A stretch of DNA of 64,000 bases from Asparagopsis taxiformis. Lineage: Eukaryota; Rhodophyta; Florideophyceae; Bonnemaisoniales; Bonnemaisoniaceae. The stretch's first letter is position 1, and every line of letters starts with the position of its first letter. The notes beneath the pieces are model-generated. The model was given only the letters and a program-made list of their open reading frames with translations. It made no database searches and was not told where the DNA came from. Positions 18,884 through 29,496 of this stretch are shown piece after piece. The stretch is from contig JALQPE010002520.1 in NCBI GenBank assembly GCA_030407315.1, forward strand, positions 19,259 to 83,258. Reading direction: 5' to 3'. The position numbers were made by a program, and so were the translations under genes.

Positions 18884-20578
18884 ATGACCAGGCGGGAATC
18901 ATTGCGAATTAGGCGCCAAAGCGAAAAAGCAATAGCGTGTCGGGAGCGTGAACGAGCTGCAGCTGTTGATGCACTTCCGTCTGTCGGCACCCAAATAGAG
19001 GTATGGTTCCAGGTGGGGGACGACTCAATGTGGTGGAAGGCTGTGGTAGTGGAAATGAAACTTCCCGAGCAGTATCCTATTTGCTCGGGTAAACCATCAG
19101 TGAGTGACCGCATCGATGTGGACAGAGGAGATGGCGTGTACACGCCCGGAGTGGTGGAGCAGCAGGGTCAGGATTTGGATACTGCAATTGTGAAGTTGAC
19201 GACGGAGGAAAAGGATATTGCAGTAACGGAAGTGTCAAAGTGGCGGTATTCGGATTCTGTGAAGCCAAGGCATGATGAAATAGTGGTTGCAGAAGGCAGA
19301 TTGTTATACGATGCAATTCCTGAAAGGAATTACCCTTGCGTCTCCTATGAATACGTAAAATTTGTGCTGGGAAGTAAGTTGATGTCCGGGGGTCAGCCAC
19401 CAACACCGTGGCGAAGGAGCAACGGAGAGGTTGTGGACTATGAAGAGGCCGGAGTGGAACATCATGTCGAATCGGATGGTGAATCTGAAGCGATGTCCCC
19501 GCAAAAGAAGAAGCGAAAAGTGGAATCGGTACTTGATTCCAACACATACAGTGGCATGGAGAAGAGGCTGAGAACACTAGAAAGTATTATTCTTTCTGGA
19601 AGTGGTGGCGATCATCGGATGGTTTACGATGGGAAAGTTCCAATAGAACCTGCACTCACGTCCACTGGACCGGTTCTATTGATGCTTTTGCGCCGCTCAG
19701 TCGAGAAAGCTGTAGAACAGGCAAACAGAGTTACGTTGTCAAACTCCGGGACGGATTTTCCGCATAGTGAGGTGGATGGTGCATGTACCAGTGGGACAGT
19801 TGTGAGTGGTCCAGTGCATATTCCTGCTTCATTGAGCACAACCGTATTCCGGGAAATGTTGAAGGGAACAACAGAGTTGTATGCAGGATGTTATTACAAA
19901 GTTTACCCTGGGCTTCATGAGGCAGTGAGCGGAACTGGTGCTGAAGCTGTGAACATTACATGTTCCAGTTTTGCAGCAGTATCGGACTTGTTAGGATTAC
20001 CTCACCCGTGGCGAATGGAGTCATTGCTGCACAGACGAAAGCCTGGAGCGGCAGCGGAAGAGGAAGAAGGGGGAGTGATTAGCGGAAATCGGCCTAGGAG
20101 GCCATTGTTCTTGCGCTTGCTTGGTGCATTGTTGTGCACAGAAACGACGAACGGAGATCCATCATCTGTTGCAATTGGCAGTAGCTCGTTCTGCGTATCC
20201 GGAGCAAAATCGAACACGTGGTGCCTAGTGCGCAAGAATAGTTCTGCAGTCCAAGGTCAATATGTGCATGGCATGGAGCTGAAAAAATGCCCATCGATTT
20301 GTGCCGTACATAGGAGGCCTGACGGGGATGCGAGTCGGGAAGGGTGGAAAGGTGACGGGAAGAAGAGTTTTCGTATAGAATGGCAACCGATAACGGATAA
20401 GAAAAGGGGACAGACAGGGGATGTGTTGTGGGGAACATTTCGAATTCATATACCATACGTCGTATTCCGAGATTTTGGCGAACCATGGCGAATAGACAAG
20501 TTGATATCGGAAGATCTAGTCAAAGATGTGGTGGGGTATAACTTTTCAGACAAAAGGGCAGAGGAGTACATAAAATGA
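18884..20578 (+). CDS. Unknown nuclear protein with WWKA-type N-terminal domain
   Basis: An intact frame; the ATG giving MTRRESLRIRRQSEK is preferred over one 26 codons upstream because it follows a purine-rich leader and starts the conserved part. Residues about 35-75 (VGTQIEVWFQVGDD then WWKAVVVEM) resemble the N-terminus of the Sel1-repeat protein at 28.8 kb (GMTVEVLW then WWKACVLEI), so the two share a domain that may be Tudor- or Agenet-like (inferred). Near residue 205 is SPQKKKRKV, almost identical to the SV40 nuclear signal, followed by a short coiled-coil stretch (MEKRLRTLESII). The C-terminal 250 residues are not recognised. It lies convergent with the minus-strand gene at 20.7 kb, only 127 bases apart. 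It probably acts on chromatin; function unproven. Confidence 0.6.
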   Translation: MTRRESLRIRRQSEKAIACRERERAAAVDALPSVGTQIEVWFQVGDDSMWWKAVVVEMKLPEQYPICSGKPSVSDRIDVDRGDGVYTPGVVEQQGQDLDTAIVKLTTEEKDIAVTEVSKWRYSDSVKPRHDEIVVAEGRLLYDAIPERNYPCVSYEYVKFVLGSKLMSGGQPPTPWRRSNGEVVDYEEAGVEHHVESDGESEAMSPQKKKRKVESVLDSNTYSGMEKRLRTLESIILSGSGGDHRMVYDGKVPIEPALTSTGPVLLMLLRRSVEKAVEQANRVTLSNSGTDFPHSEVDGACTSGTVVSGPVHIPASLSTTVFREMLKGTTELYAGCYYKVYPGLHEAVSGTGAEAVNITCSSFAAVSDLLGLPHPWRMESLLHRRKPGAAAEEEEGGVISGNRPRRPLFLRLLGALLCTETTNGDPSSVAIGSSSFCVSGAKSNTWCLVRKNSSAVQGQYVHGMELKKCPSICAVHRRPDGDASREGWKGDGKKSFRIEWQPITDKKRGQTGDVLWGTFRIHIPYVVFRDFGEPWRIDKLISEDLVKDVVGYNFSDKRAEEYIK

Positions 20579-20705
20579 TACCAGTAGTGCAATGAATAAA
20601 GCAAAAACGGTTCTGCCAGGCTAATAGAGACACATGTATACTGAGAACTAGGGGCAAACAATGCCAGGTTACGTAGGCGAAGATAGCAGAACAGTAAACA
20701 GAAAT

Positions 20706-22451
20706 CTACACATCAATTAAAGAAATACCAAGTGCATCATCTTCCTCTAGAGGTACACAATGAACATTAGATGCTACCCTGGCTGTTGGGTTTTCGTAGG
20801 ATTGTTCCATCTGTGTGGCATTAGAATCGAACCGCACCGACATGTATTCCTCTGCAGTGATGTTTCTCTTCTTCCTAATAATACCTAGAAGGCAATCACC
20901 CCCCATGAGGTAGTCACGGAGTTCGATGTGACCCCATGTAACACGCAGAGGGAAACCATCATTCCCGAAATTACCGGTAGGCGCCATTGTAAGGGCTGTG
21001 GTGAATAACCCGTGCAGGCAAATTGCAATGCGATAACATGCCTGAATTGAATGGGGTTCGTGACAGAGCATCTCGAGTTGTGTGCATTGGCAGAAACTAC
21101 ACAACAATATCATAGCTAATGTAAGAAAAGAAAAAGAACAGACGGCCAATCTCTCAACCGGGGCCTTTGTACCTGCATTGCAGGAGCCGTCTACGGCGCC
21201 GCTAACCTGAACTTTGTAAGTAACCTGAATGTGAAGCTCAGGTCGACTCAAAATAAAATCCGAGAAGATATCATCATTTTTGGAGTAGACAGCTTGAGAC
21301 TCATCCCCTGTGCCGTAAGCTTTCGAAGTTATCGGAATTTTTTCAGATGGACACATATCCAATGCAGAAATGTCATTGTCAGGCGAAAGAGAAACTTTAG
21401 CCTGCATATCTCGATGGATGAGGAAGAATGCATGTTTGACTAATTCCATTTTCATCTGCTTCCGGGAAGTATTGAAAAACTGTGTGAGCTGCCGCAGTGC
21501 CGAAGTAACGATCGGAATGGACTGTAAGTCCGAAGGAGAAAGATTAGATACACAAGAAGACGAAGATGAGGAAGAACCAGTACGGCGCTGTTCTCCTTTA
21601 GAACCCGAGAGTCGGCGACGTTTCGAATAATTGATTGGTAGAGTTGTGGACTGTGGCGCAGGTCGATCTGTTTCCGTTGGCATCGAAATATCCATGGCAT
21701 GGAAAAGAGCCCGCTGCGAAATCTGCAACCAAGCAGGCTTATTGATTGGCACGATGGTTGCATTGCGAAGTGCGTAGTCACGAGAAATGGTATTGCTGTT
21801 CAGGTCATCCTCCTCCCCAGGGTCAAGGGTACCAGAATTCCTCGTCGCCGAATCCTTCCATCGCACAATTCTGTCATTTGCCATAGAAATAAACGCAGTT
21901 CCGACAATAGCACGTTTCAGGAACACATGCTTTTTCCCTACAGCTGTTCCAATTAGGGATTTCTTGGACTGCCTGACCTCAGAATTAGAACTGGATGTCT
22001 GAGAGAAGGAAAGGGAAGCCAGAAGTAAAGTAGTGCAGGAATCTTCATTTGAACACGGTACAGATGTTGCACAGAACGAGTTTGGGGTAACAGAGGTTTT
22101 GATGAACTCTGCAATGGTTCGAAACGCGACGAACCTGGATGTCACAAGTCTGTTGTTGAAAAGAGAGGACACCAGAGTGGTAACTTGTGCTGATTTTCTT
22201 GAACGCTCTTCCAGAACCACAGGTGGAACAACGTTTGTACCAGCTGCAGCAGAGGCCATATACCGAATGCAGGCTAGTTCCATTTGAACAGATGAAAGAG
22301 AATCGCGGAGGTACTGTTCAAGGTAGGCAAACCGTTCCTCAAACTGCGCAAACCTGGTTAAGGATAGTTCGTCTCTCATGTCAGCCTGGAATAAGGAGAT
22401 CTTCACAGATATGTTTCGTAACGTCAGAGCTACTGGGATCAGGTATTCCAA
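20706..22451 (-). CDS. Unknown 581-residue protein, cargo of the giant element
   Basis: An uninterrupted frame starting MEYLIPVALTLRN. Residues about 25-65 are predicted coiled coil (FEERFAYLEQYLRDSLSSVQ). The middle has a basic YSKRRRLSGSKGEQRR cluster, likely nuclear, followed by a serine run. Near residue 435 a hydrophobic stretch (FSFLTLAMILLCSF) could be a membrane segment or a buried strand. The last 100 residues (PLRVTWGHIELRDYLMGGD) show weak resemblance in layout to the end of the neighbour at 18.9 kb (FRIEWQPITDKKR..TGD), not enough to claim homology. No known domain recognised. It sits just downstream of the methyltransferase-SET gene on the same strand, with a 470-base gap. Confidence 0.5.
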   Translation of the reverse strand: MEYLIPVALTLRNISVKISLFQADMRDELSLTRFAQFEERFAYLEQYLRDSLSSVQMELACIRYMASAAAGTNVVPPVVLEERSRKSAQVTTLVSSLFNNRLVTSRFVAFRTIAEFIKTSVTPNSFCATSVPCSNEDSCTTLLLASLSFSQTSSSNSEVRQSKKSLIGTAVGKKHVFLKRAIVGTAFISMANDRIVRWKDSATRNSGTLDPGEEDDLNSNTISRDYALRNATIVPINKPAWLQISQRALFHAMDISMPTETDRPAPQSTTLPINYSKRRRLSGSKGEQRRTGSSSSSSSCVSNLSPSDLQSIPIVTSALRQLTQFFNTSRKQMKMELVKHAFFLIHRDMQAKVSLSPDNDISALDMCPSEKIPITSKAYGTGDESQAVYSKNDDIFSDFILSRPELHIQVTYKVQVSGAVDGSCNAGTKAPVERLAVCSFSFLTLAMILLCSFCQCTQLEMLCHEPHSIQACYRIAICLHGLFTTALTMAPTGNFGNDGFPLRVTWGHIELRDYLMGGDCLLGIIRKKRNITAEEYMSVRFDSNATQMEQSYENPTARVASNVHCVPLEEDDALGISLIDV

Positions 22452-22922
22452 GATGAAGAGTTATCCAGTAGAATGGTGGTAAAGGTAATTTGTTTAAGTT
22501 CGGAACTTGTCCGTTTATTGAAGAAGGGAAGGAAAGGGGAGAGATCGAAACGTTACAAATGCTACGTGTTGTAACCGACCTATTCAATTTGTAGAAGTAG
22601 GAAGAGATAAAGGAGGCTGTGGAACCGTTACGAATGCACCGTGCCGTAACGGTCGTAGATCTAAATAAATGGTGTGGTACAATAACTGTTTAAATTAAGC
22701 ATAATTTCGGACGGGAAAATTACTCGAGTAAAAAGAGATCTAGACCTGAACATTAGGTAGATCAGGTCCTCGTCCTGTTCACGGGAAAGAAATGCACCTA
22801 ATCATCGCGGATGTTAGAGGGAATGAGGAGATAGAACATACTTTGCCTATTTTACTATTTGCGGGGTAATGGGAAGCAGGGAGAACATGATGTAGGTGTG
22901 AAAAACGCCAATGCGTTCCTGT
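22452..22922. other. Intergenic with hairpins and a half-palindrome
   Basis: Two related hairpins about 70 bases apart (near 22,549 and 22,626) have GTTAC..GTAAC arms. At 22,717-22,750 lies AAAATTACTCGAGTAAAAA followed by GATCTAG, one half of the long palindrome found around 43 and 48 kb. No gene seen. Confidence 0.6.
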
Positions 22923-24783
22923 TTAAACTGAGAAGTAGTCATTACCATATTCTATGAACAGCTCGGAGCCAGCAGAGATCGGCACGTTGGCAGTAACACA
23001 GACAACTTGATAGTTTGAGACAGTATTCTCGTCGAGGAGCTCTTGAACGGGAGACGAGAAACTAACGTTAGCTGCGCGTGAAGGACGTTCAGTTCCCTCA
23101 GCTGGATCCACAAAGTTGGGGTCATTGATTTTCGAAGCGACACAGTACTCGAAAGGGACGACAAATATGGGGCTTCCGGCAGTAGAAGGAAGCAAACAAG
23201 ATATATTCGAATCCTTGATTTGAAGAGCGTAGCTTCTGAAGCGCTCCACGGTAAATGCGGTGGGACCTGTTCCAAACGTCTTGCCTTTTGATTTATAGAG
23301 ATCTCTGTAAACCAATGAACCGAAATAAAATAAAATCCAACAATGTCACCAGGGTCGATCTGGCCTCTGGCAAAAAGACCGTCACCAGCCCCCGGAATAG
23401 TTGAGGGCGCGACGTACACGTTGTGTGCCATGGCATCAATGGAAAGCAGAAGATTGTTGTCAATGGTGGACAGCATGCCGAGAAGTGATTGAGGCCATTT
23501 GTGAACTGGAAGGTCGCCCAGTTGTTTGTATTGGTCTGGGATACCCCACATGCTAGTGAGGAAACTGACGAGGTGGGGCGGAAGTCGCGTAGCAACTGGC
23601 AAACCTGAGGTAGGCTTTGAAACCGTACCCTCCTCGGAAACCGGTAGATGTGATGAGGCGAGTTGTTGTAGCGAAGGATTGGAGAGCTGAGCAAAATTAC
23701 CAATTGCTACTTGACGCAGAAATGCAGTATGAACTCTCGGAAGAGATAATTCAAAGCAATCTTTGTACTTTTCACAACCGACAAACCGCCTATACTGACC
23801 GTGGCGCATGTTAAGGCAAGCGACTGCAGTGGAGAATGTTCCGGCGAACAAGTCGACAACCAAATCTCCCTGGTGTGAAAATCGCCCAATTAGTTCCTGC
23901 AACAAACCAACGAGCTTCTGCTCCGGGCGCAGTACCTTGTTCTTCTGTTCCGTTTGGTCGAAATATTTGACAGTCTCTGAAGGCGATATCCTTGGAATGT
24001 TGTCGATAATATTTGTCCATGCTCGGAATCTGGTTGGGATGTAACCGGCATTTTTATAGTTCACCATCGCCCATCCTTTTCTTCCCTTTCCGAGCTTTGT
24101 AGCATGTACAACCAGCTCAGACATATTCATTAAACTGGTCGTAAATCTATATGGCGGAGAAGTGAAATGCGTTGGGCTCCGAATACAGAAGATAGGCTGT
24201 GAATCAACTGAAAACATGGGAGTGTTCGTAGAAGTCTTGACCTTTCGGAGTTCGTAAACCCAGTTGTAGAAAAGGGCAGCAGATGTGAAGATGAGAACAT
24301 GACCACCCTGTCGTGTTACCTTTGCGATAGTTGCCACTGTGTCCACGATTTCTTGTTGGCGGAGAATGTCATACGCTGAATTCTCTCTCCCAGCTGTTCG
24401 TCTCGAATTATACGGTGGATCTGTGAGAACCAATTGGGCACCCTCTACAAGCTCCGGTTTTGCAGGAATATCAATGCGTTCATAGGTCTCAAGAAGATCT
24501 CTGAAACTGCAATTGAGTGTGTGTAGGCAAGAAGCCTTCATGTTTTGTAGGTTTGCTGGAATTGTAACAGGGTCTCCGAGACGCATAGATTCGATGTCTA
24601 AGGACTCGGCAGTACTTGTGTCTGATGGCCTTCTATGAGCGCTCACCGGCTCAGAAGTGCGAGCTGACTTTGCAGGAACATCAGTTTCATTACTGTTGTC
24701 CAGTCGCTTCCGTTTGACACCTGTATCCGTGTTTTGTTCAATGGATGGTGACGCAGGAACGGGAGCGAAAGATGTATCAGCTT
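22923..24783 (-). CDS. DNA amino-methyltransferase fused to a SET domain (frame-broken)
   Basis: The first domain carries VLTDPPYNSRR (24,421-24,410), the DPPY catalytic motif IV of N6-adenine/N4-cytosine DNA methyltransferases, and later VVDLFAGTFSTAVACL, the AdoMet-binding motif I. Motif IV before motif I marks the beta class. A SET domain follows: VYVAPSTIPGAGDGLFARG and PGDIVGFYF, then, after a shift near 23,330, GSLVYRDLYKSKGK, a PSRAANVSF segment where other SET proteins have NHS/C, and LFIEYGNDYF. The shift coincides with a duplicated TTTTA; removing one copy would restore GFYFGS. First in-frame ATG is at 24,586, but the frame stays open without Met through VKRKRLD up to the CACTA tip at 24,784, suggesting a lost 5' end. 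Expected: nuclear DNA methylation plus protein-lysine methylation. Activity unproven. Confidence 0.75.
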
Positions 24784-25170
24784 CACTACGGTGTTGGGAA
24801 TGGAAAAAGACAGTAAATTTACTGTCTGAGACAGTAAAAATTACTGTCTGGCCAAGACAGTGCGCGGAGACAGTAAAATTTACTGTCTGGAAATTTCAGA
24901 ATACTGCTGCAGCAATAAACTGGCACGAAATCTGGACAGTACCAAAAACAGTAAAATTTACTGTCCAGAACAGTAAATTTTACTGTCCGGAAGTGTTGCC
25001 GCCAGACAGTATGTGCAGACAGTACATTTTACTGTCTGAGGCAGTGCATTGTATTGTATTACTGCACTGTCTGGGGAAATCTGTAGACAGAAGTGTAGAT
25101 AGCAAATTGTATTGTCTGCGGGTAGTACCGTGCATTGGTTCACAACACTGTCTGGTGGAGTGGACTTGAG
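24784..25170 (+). mobile_element. Second CACTA element end, divergent family
   Basis: Starts CACTACGGTGTTGGGAATGG and continues with inverted ACAGTAAATTTACTGTC and ACAGTAAAAATTACTGTC motifs to about 25,170. These differ from the 4,892/40,911 family in the bases after GGTGTTG and in the motif centre. No certain matching right end was found; the TAGTG at 34,413 belongs to the other family. Confidence 0.7.
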
Positions 25171-26161
25171 AGGAAATAAGGGGCATAGTGTTAATGTGAA
25201 GATAAATATTGGAATGGTGTGTAGTATACGACTATAGTAATTGTGCGGGAGCTTTACTGATAGTTGGATGCAGGGAAGTTAGTACGAGGGAGTATAAGTT
25301 CTAGAGGAGAGCAGATAGACCGCACTCAGATGGGAACGATGATTTGTGTCACACATTCACACGATAGGATCAACTTTCCAACATTTTGAATGAATCACTG
25401 CCGCTGCACGTTGTCAGTTCCAGCCACAGTTTGAGGCTTAGATTAATTTAGGGGAGTTTATGTATTAGTTCTATCGATTGTAAAGACTTCAATGAGAATA
25501 AAGACAATAAATACCTTGCATAAGTACTACACTGTGCTGCTTTCGTAGATGCCCAGAGAAACGGTTCATTGACCGTTGATATGTTTACAAATGACACAAT
25601 TCCACTTTCGAACGTCAGCAGCTCGTCTTGAGGACACTTCTCTCCCCGCGCTGCGTGTTATACATATACACGGCTGCCAAAGAATGTGAAGGAATTGTAC
25701 TCAATATCACAATGCGTAACAGACTATGGAATGGTGTTCTGAACAGCGAGGCTTACCTGCTGTATTACGAGCGAGTCCAACACTAAAGTTTAAACAGTCT
25801 CTATCAATTCACTTTTGTTATAACAAGTTAGCTATAGCTAACTTGGTTGACAGTTTCCATAGGCTTTATTATATTTTGGTTTGGCTTGGAACAAAATAGT
25901 TAGAATTGCAGGTCATTTAGCTTGTTATCAGGCTCTACCCGGCTTTCGTTGTAATTGCGATGGTACGCGTCCCTTCTACTGCGCTAAGAACCATTGGAGA
26001 GGCCAGGGGACGGCTCCGACCGCGACTGCAGAATTTCAAACGACTCAGCTGTAACTACAATATTGGTCCTTGTTTCACCATCGGCACTAGTCCATGAATT
26101 GATACCAATTCCGCCTGAAATACCAACTCGGAGCCCCTTCTTCGCTGTCGACGCAGCTCTG
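25171..26161. other. Intergenic, AT-rich, no gene
   Basis: No supported frame. Contains a 22-bp perfect palindrome at 25,824-25,845 (CAAGTTAGCTA and its complement). Confidence 0.5.
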
Positions 26162-26390
26162 TCACCCGGAGACCCAGAGGAATAGTTGGTATGACGTGGA
26201 GCTCTGGGCCCAGAGCTTCACATCATACCAACTATTCCTCTCCTGATCAGGCCCCCAATCAGGATCCCACGTATTCTCCACCGCCATCGAGAACTTGCAT
26301 ACATTGAAATCTGGCCTCATTTGCTTCAATTCCGGGTCGCGTTCCAGCCGACCCGTCAAAACCACTTTGTTCAGCCAGGGGATCTCGGGG
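26162..26390 (-). pseudogene. Single-stranded DNA-binding protein (SSB) fragment
   Basis: The minus strand reads WLNKVVLTGRLERDPELK, then VCKFSMAVENTW and RNSWYDVKLW, the first half of the OB fold of bacterial/organellar-type SSB proteins, which coat single-stranded DNA in mitochondria or plastids. A full protein should be well over 100 residues; here the frame collapses after KLWA, exactly at the centre of a 64-bp inverted duplication of this same coding segment. The start is not visible: no ATG precedes EIPWLNK nearby. It is therefore a non-functional fragment, probably of a host gene carried in or between transposons. Confidence 0.72.
26177..26240. repeat. 64-bp inverted duplication inside the SSB fragment
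   Basis: Two 32-base arms (GAGGAATAGTTGGTATGA..) meet without a spacer at CTGGGCCCAG and match at 30 of 32 positions. The left arm alone would encode the same NSWYDVxLW peptide on the plus strand. Confidence 0.9.
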
Positions 26391-27180
26391 GAAATTCACC
26401 AGCAATTGCAAGCTCCTCGTTCAGAACGTACGGATCACGTTCTTCCTGCTTGTTGTCACCAGCGTCTGATGTTGCGCATGCTGTCGGCTGAGCGCATAGT
26501 CGCGTGCAGACGCGACTTCTAAATTGCACACGATCTGCGTTGACTGGGCTGGTTTGAACCTCTTCACAAATGCGCTGTTTCTATTCGATCAAAAGATGCA
26601 AGCTGTAGCTGGCAGAAATGCTGTATTGAGCGGCATTGTGATGAGGGCGAGATCGACTTCCGACGGGTTGATCAGGATGATGTGGTGGGCGAGGTTGGTT
26701 TCTAGTTTTCTTAGATCTCAATGTTATTTTGTTCAAAAAATGCCGGAATCGGACGAGACATGTCTCCGCTTGGATGCCGTCTTGGTAAAGGTCCAAACTC
26801 AGTTCCCATCGTTGAATTGGTGTTTCCTACCATACATTCCAAGCACAGATGGTCAATAGCAGTACCTACGCCCAATTGGGCGTAGGTGCTGTTAACAGCA
26901 CGTGGTACTGTTAACAGCAGTGAGTAACCCATGACACAAGCAGCGCGTCGTAAAGAGCTGAAATCTATGGCGTTCATCGGGACATTTGTGCTCTTCAGCG
27001 CCATGCCCAACCGATGTCGTACTGCGACGTGGAATACTCGTCAAAGGCACACATGAATTCGTGTATTTCCACATTTCGGATGAAAGCAAAACTTTGGCGA
27101 CTACACGAAATAATTCGGAGAATTGAACTCAATTTTCAGTGTTGATCATGGATGGTACGTTGCTAACTACGTCCACTGCG
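26391..27180. other. No confident gene
   Basis: A minus-strand frame at 26,711-27,010 has gene-like composition but no recognised domain. It contains a 24-bp perfect palindrome (26,864-26,887, ACCTACGCCCAA and its complement) next to two GCTGTTAACAGC words. Confidence 0.4.
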
Positions 27181-27189
27181 TTTCCGCTT

Positions 27190-28822
27190 ACTTACTACTA
27201 CAGCGGCGTCCATCTTGCGCTCCTCTTTCACCTCAACGCCATCCTTGATCTGATCCAACCGCTCCATCCCACACGTTCCCTCAATAGCACCATGCAAGTG
27301 CGCATCAACGTACAATCGCCAAGCCCTCTTCAAGTCCACCGCGACACCCAGCCCAGTTTCTTAAATCTTTTCCAGACTACACATCGCGTCCACGTCAAAC
27401 TTCTGGACCGCCTCCTCATAAAGCGCTCTCGCTTATACGAAATCCACATCAATACCCTTTCCGCCTCGATATATCGATGTATACATCTCTGCTAAACTCG
27501 TCTTACTTGCGACATTCCCCTTGCGTGCCGCCGATTCATACAGCGTTACCGCACGTCGCAAATCCCGTCGAATGCCCTCGCCGTTCTCCAGCATGCATGC
27601 TAAATTGTACATTGCAAACGCATTCCCACTCTGCGCTGACCGCTCATACAGCTCAAAAGCGCGCTTCTTATCAGTCCCTTCACCATTTCCATTGTCGTAC
27701 AGCGTCGCGAGATTGTTCATACAATCTGCGTCTCCGTAATCAGATCCCGACTTGTACAGTCGAAAATCTTCTGCAATGTCCTTCTGCACGCCGCATCCCT
27801 CCTCAAACATGACGCCAAGATCATTCTTTGCCGAGATATCGCCGCCCATAATTCCCTCTTCGTACAACTGTGCTGCACGCGCCTCGTCCATCTCCACGCC
27901 GTGTCCCGTCTCGTACATGATTGCAATATTCGTTCTGCCGACTGCTAGTCCTCCATCCGCTGCCTCCCGATACAATTGCAACGTTGCAGCAGGACTTGAA
28001 AAGGGCGTACGCCCTTTTCAAGTCCTGTTGCACTTCATGTCCATTCTCATACATGTTTACAAGATGAACCTTGGCCTCCAGCGATCCCGAGGCTGCTGCG
28101 CGACGAAACAGCGCCACTGCTTGTTCATAGTCTCTTTCGCTGCCATCCGCATCGCGATACTTTTTTCCCAGCTGAAGTCCGGACGTGATATCTTCCGCCA
28201 ATGCGCAGCGTTTGTACCTTACGCTTGCCTCTTCGCTGTTCGGCTGGCAGCCCTTTTCATAAAGTTGTGCCAAATTCCGCATGAGCGGTACCTGCGCGAC
28301 GTCTGTCGAAACGCGAGATGATTCACAATCGACAATCACTGCCCATTGATCCGTGTGTTCGCGCAGCAAGCTCTGGACGTCGTCGAGCTGGCGACTCATA
28401 GCTGCAATTTTTTGTGCGAGCAGCGAGCTTTCAGCGGCTGCAGTGTGACGTGCACCGCGTGTCGTTTTGCCTGACGCAGAAGATAGTTGAACATCTTCCG
28501 TCGGATTTGATGCGTTTGCAATGCGCCATTTCAGGTTCATAGACGGCATTTGTACCGAGTCGTCGCGTGACGGAGAGCCATAATCCACGAGTTTTCCTTC
28601 CAGAAAGCGAACTACGCAAATCGTGCGTGGATGACCAAAGCTCTCATGGTACTCGATGCGCCCGCAATTTTCAATGCCATTGCACCAAATCTCGAGCACG
28701 CACGCTTTCCACCAAGAATTTGTTGGGTTTTCCTTCTTGCGCGTGCCCCAGATCACGACCGGCCACAGTACCTCCACGGTCATGCCCACTTCGACCATCT
28801 CCGGCAGACTTAGCCCTGCCAT
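27190..28822 (-). pseudogene. Sel1-repeat protein with WWKA-type N-terminal domain, inactivated
   Basis: Start at MAGLSLPEMVEVG. The N-terminal GMTVEVLW..WWKACVLEI region is shared with the gene at 18.9 kb. A linker and a coiled coil (MSRQLDDVQSLL) lead into Sel1-type repeats, 36-residue helical pairs that scaffold protein complexes: AQLYEKGCQPNSEEAS, LGKKYRDADGSERDYEQA, NMYENGHEVQQDLKRA, IAIMYETGHGVEMDEARA, LGVMFEEGCGVQKDIAED, LATLYDNGNGEGTDKKRA, LACMLENGEGIRRDLRRA. The frame shifts near 27,985-28,010, at a 38-bp perfect palindrome, and later has two in-frame stops (after GIDVDFV and after SLEKI) with Sel1 sequence continuing beyond each (ARALYEEA; ETGLGVAVDLKRA). It is a pseudogene of a host-type protein. 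GC content is higher than in the surrounding cargo. Confidence 0.75.
27990..28027. repeat. 38-bp perfect palindrome at the Sel1 frame break
   Basis: CAGGACTTGAAAAGGGCGT followed directly by its complement. Reading through it gives DLKRAYALFKS, after which the Sel1 repeat resumes only in another frame. Confidence 0.9.
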
Positions 28823-29496
28823 GCTGCTGCGCAGATGGGTCGTCGTGGAATGGTGCACGTGATGGCCGGCTGGTGCGGTTATTTCACCGGTCGAATGCGT
28901 GGCATGGAGGGTGAAGGTCGACAGGCATGGCGGAAACAACGGGAAATCACCAGTGATGCTGCCGAGTGGAGGATTCGGGCATTATGAACTTGGTATCGGT
29001 GGTTTATCGATCACGGCCATGCGCAGTGTCTCGGCTAACACTGTTGTGTTATGGTTCGACCCAATGTGCTGGAATGCCGATCGTGTTGATTTGCGACAAG
29101 CGGGGTTGATGCCGACCATTGCGTTGTTGTTTAGTTTATGCGGTGGAAGGATTAGTCAGGAGATTCTGGCCGTTGGGCAGTGCACGATGCCGTTTGAGAT
29201 ATAGAGCGTTTTCAACCTTTTCATTAGATGCCGAGCAACAGAAATGCGCTGAATTGGTGCTTGCTGTTTAGGCCAACTACCAAACTTGGCTGGTGGAAGC
29301 AGTCAGAAAACTTTTACAAGGATGTTGATCTGGGTCTCTGGCACTGTCGCCGTTCAGAGTGCTGCCATCGCATCCCTGATCGACAAACTATTACAGTTTC
29401 AGCCACTGTATCTATCGCTAGAGAAGTGCACTATCGAATTTCTCAAACTGCCTCAAGGCAGTGTTTGAATCAACTTGTCCCAATTCTAATTCGTAA
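28823..29496. other. Intergenic between two host-type pseudogenes
   Basis: Short frames only, no domains. It should hold the promoter of the Sel1 gene and the 3' flank of the LPMO-like gene. Confidence 0.45.
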
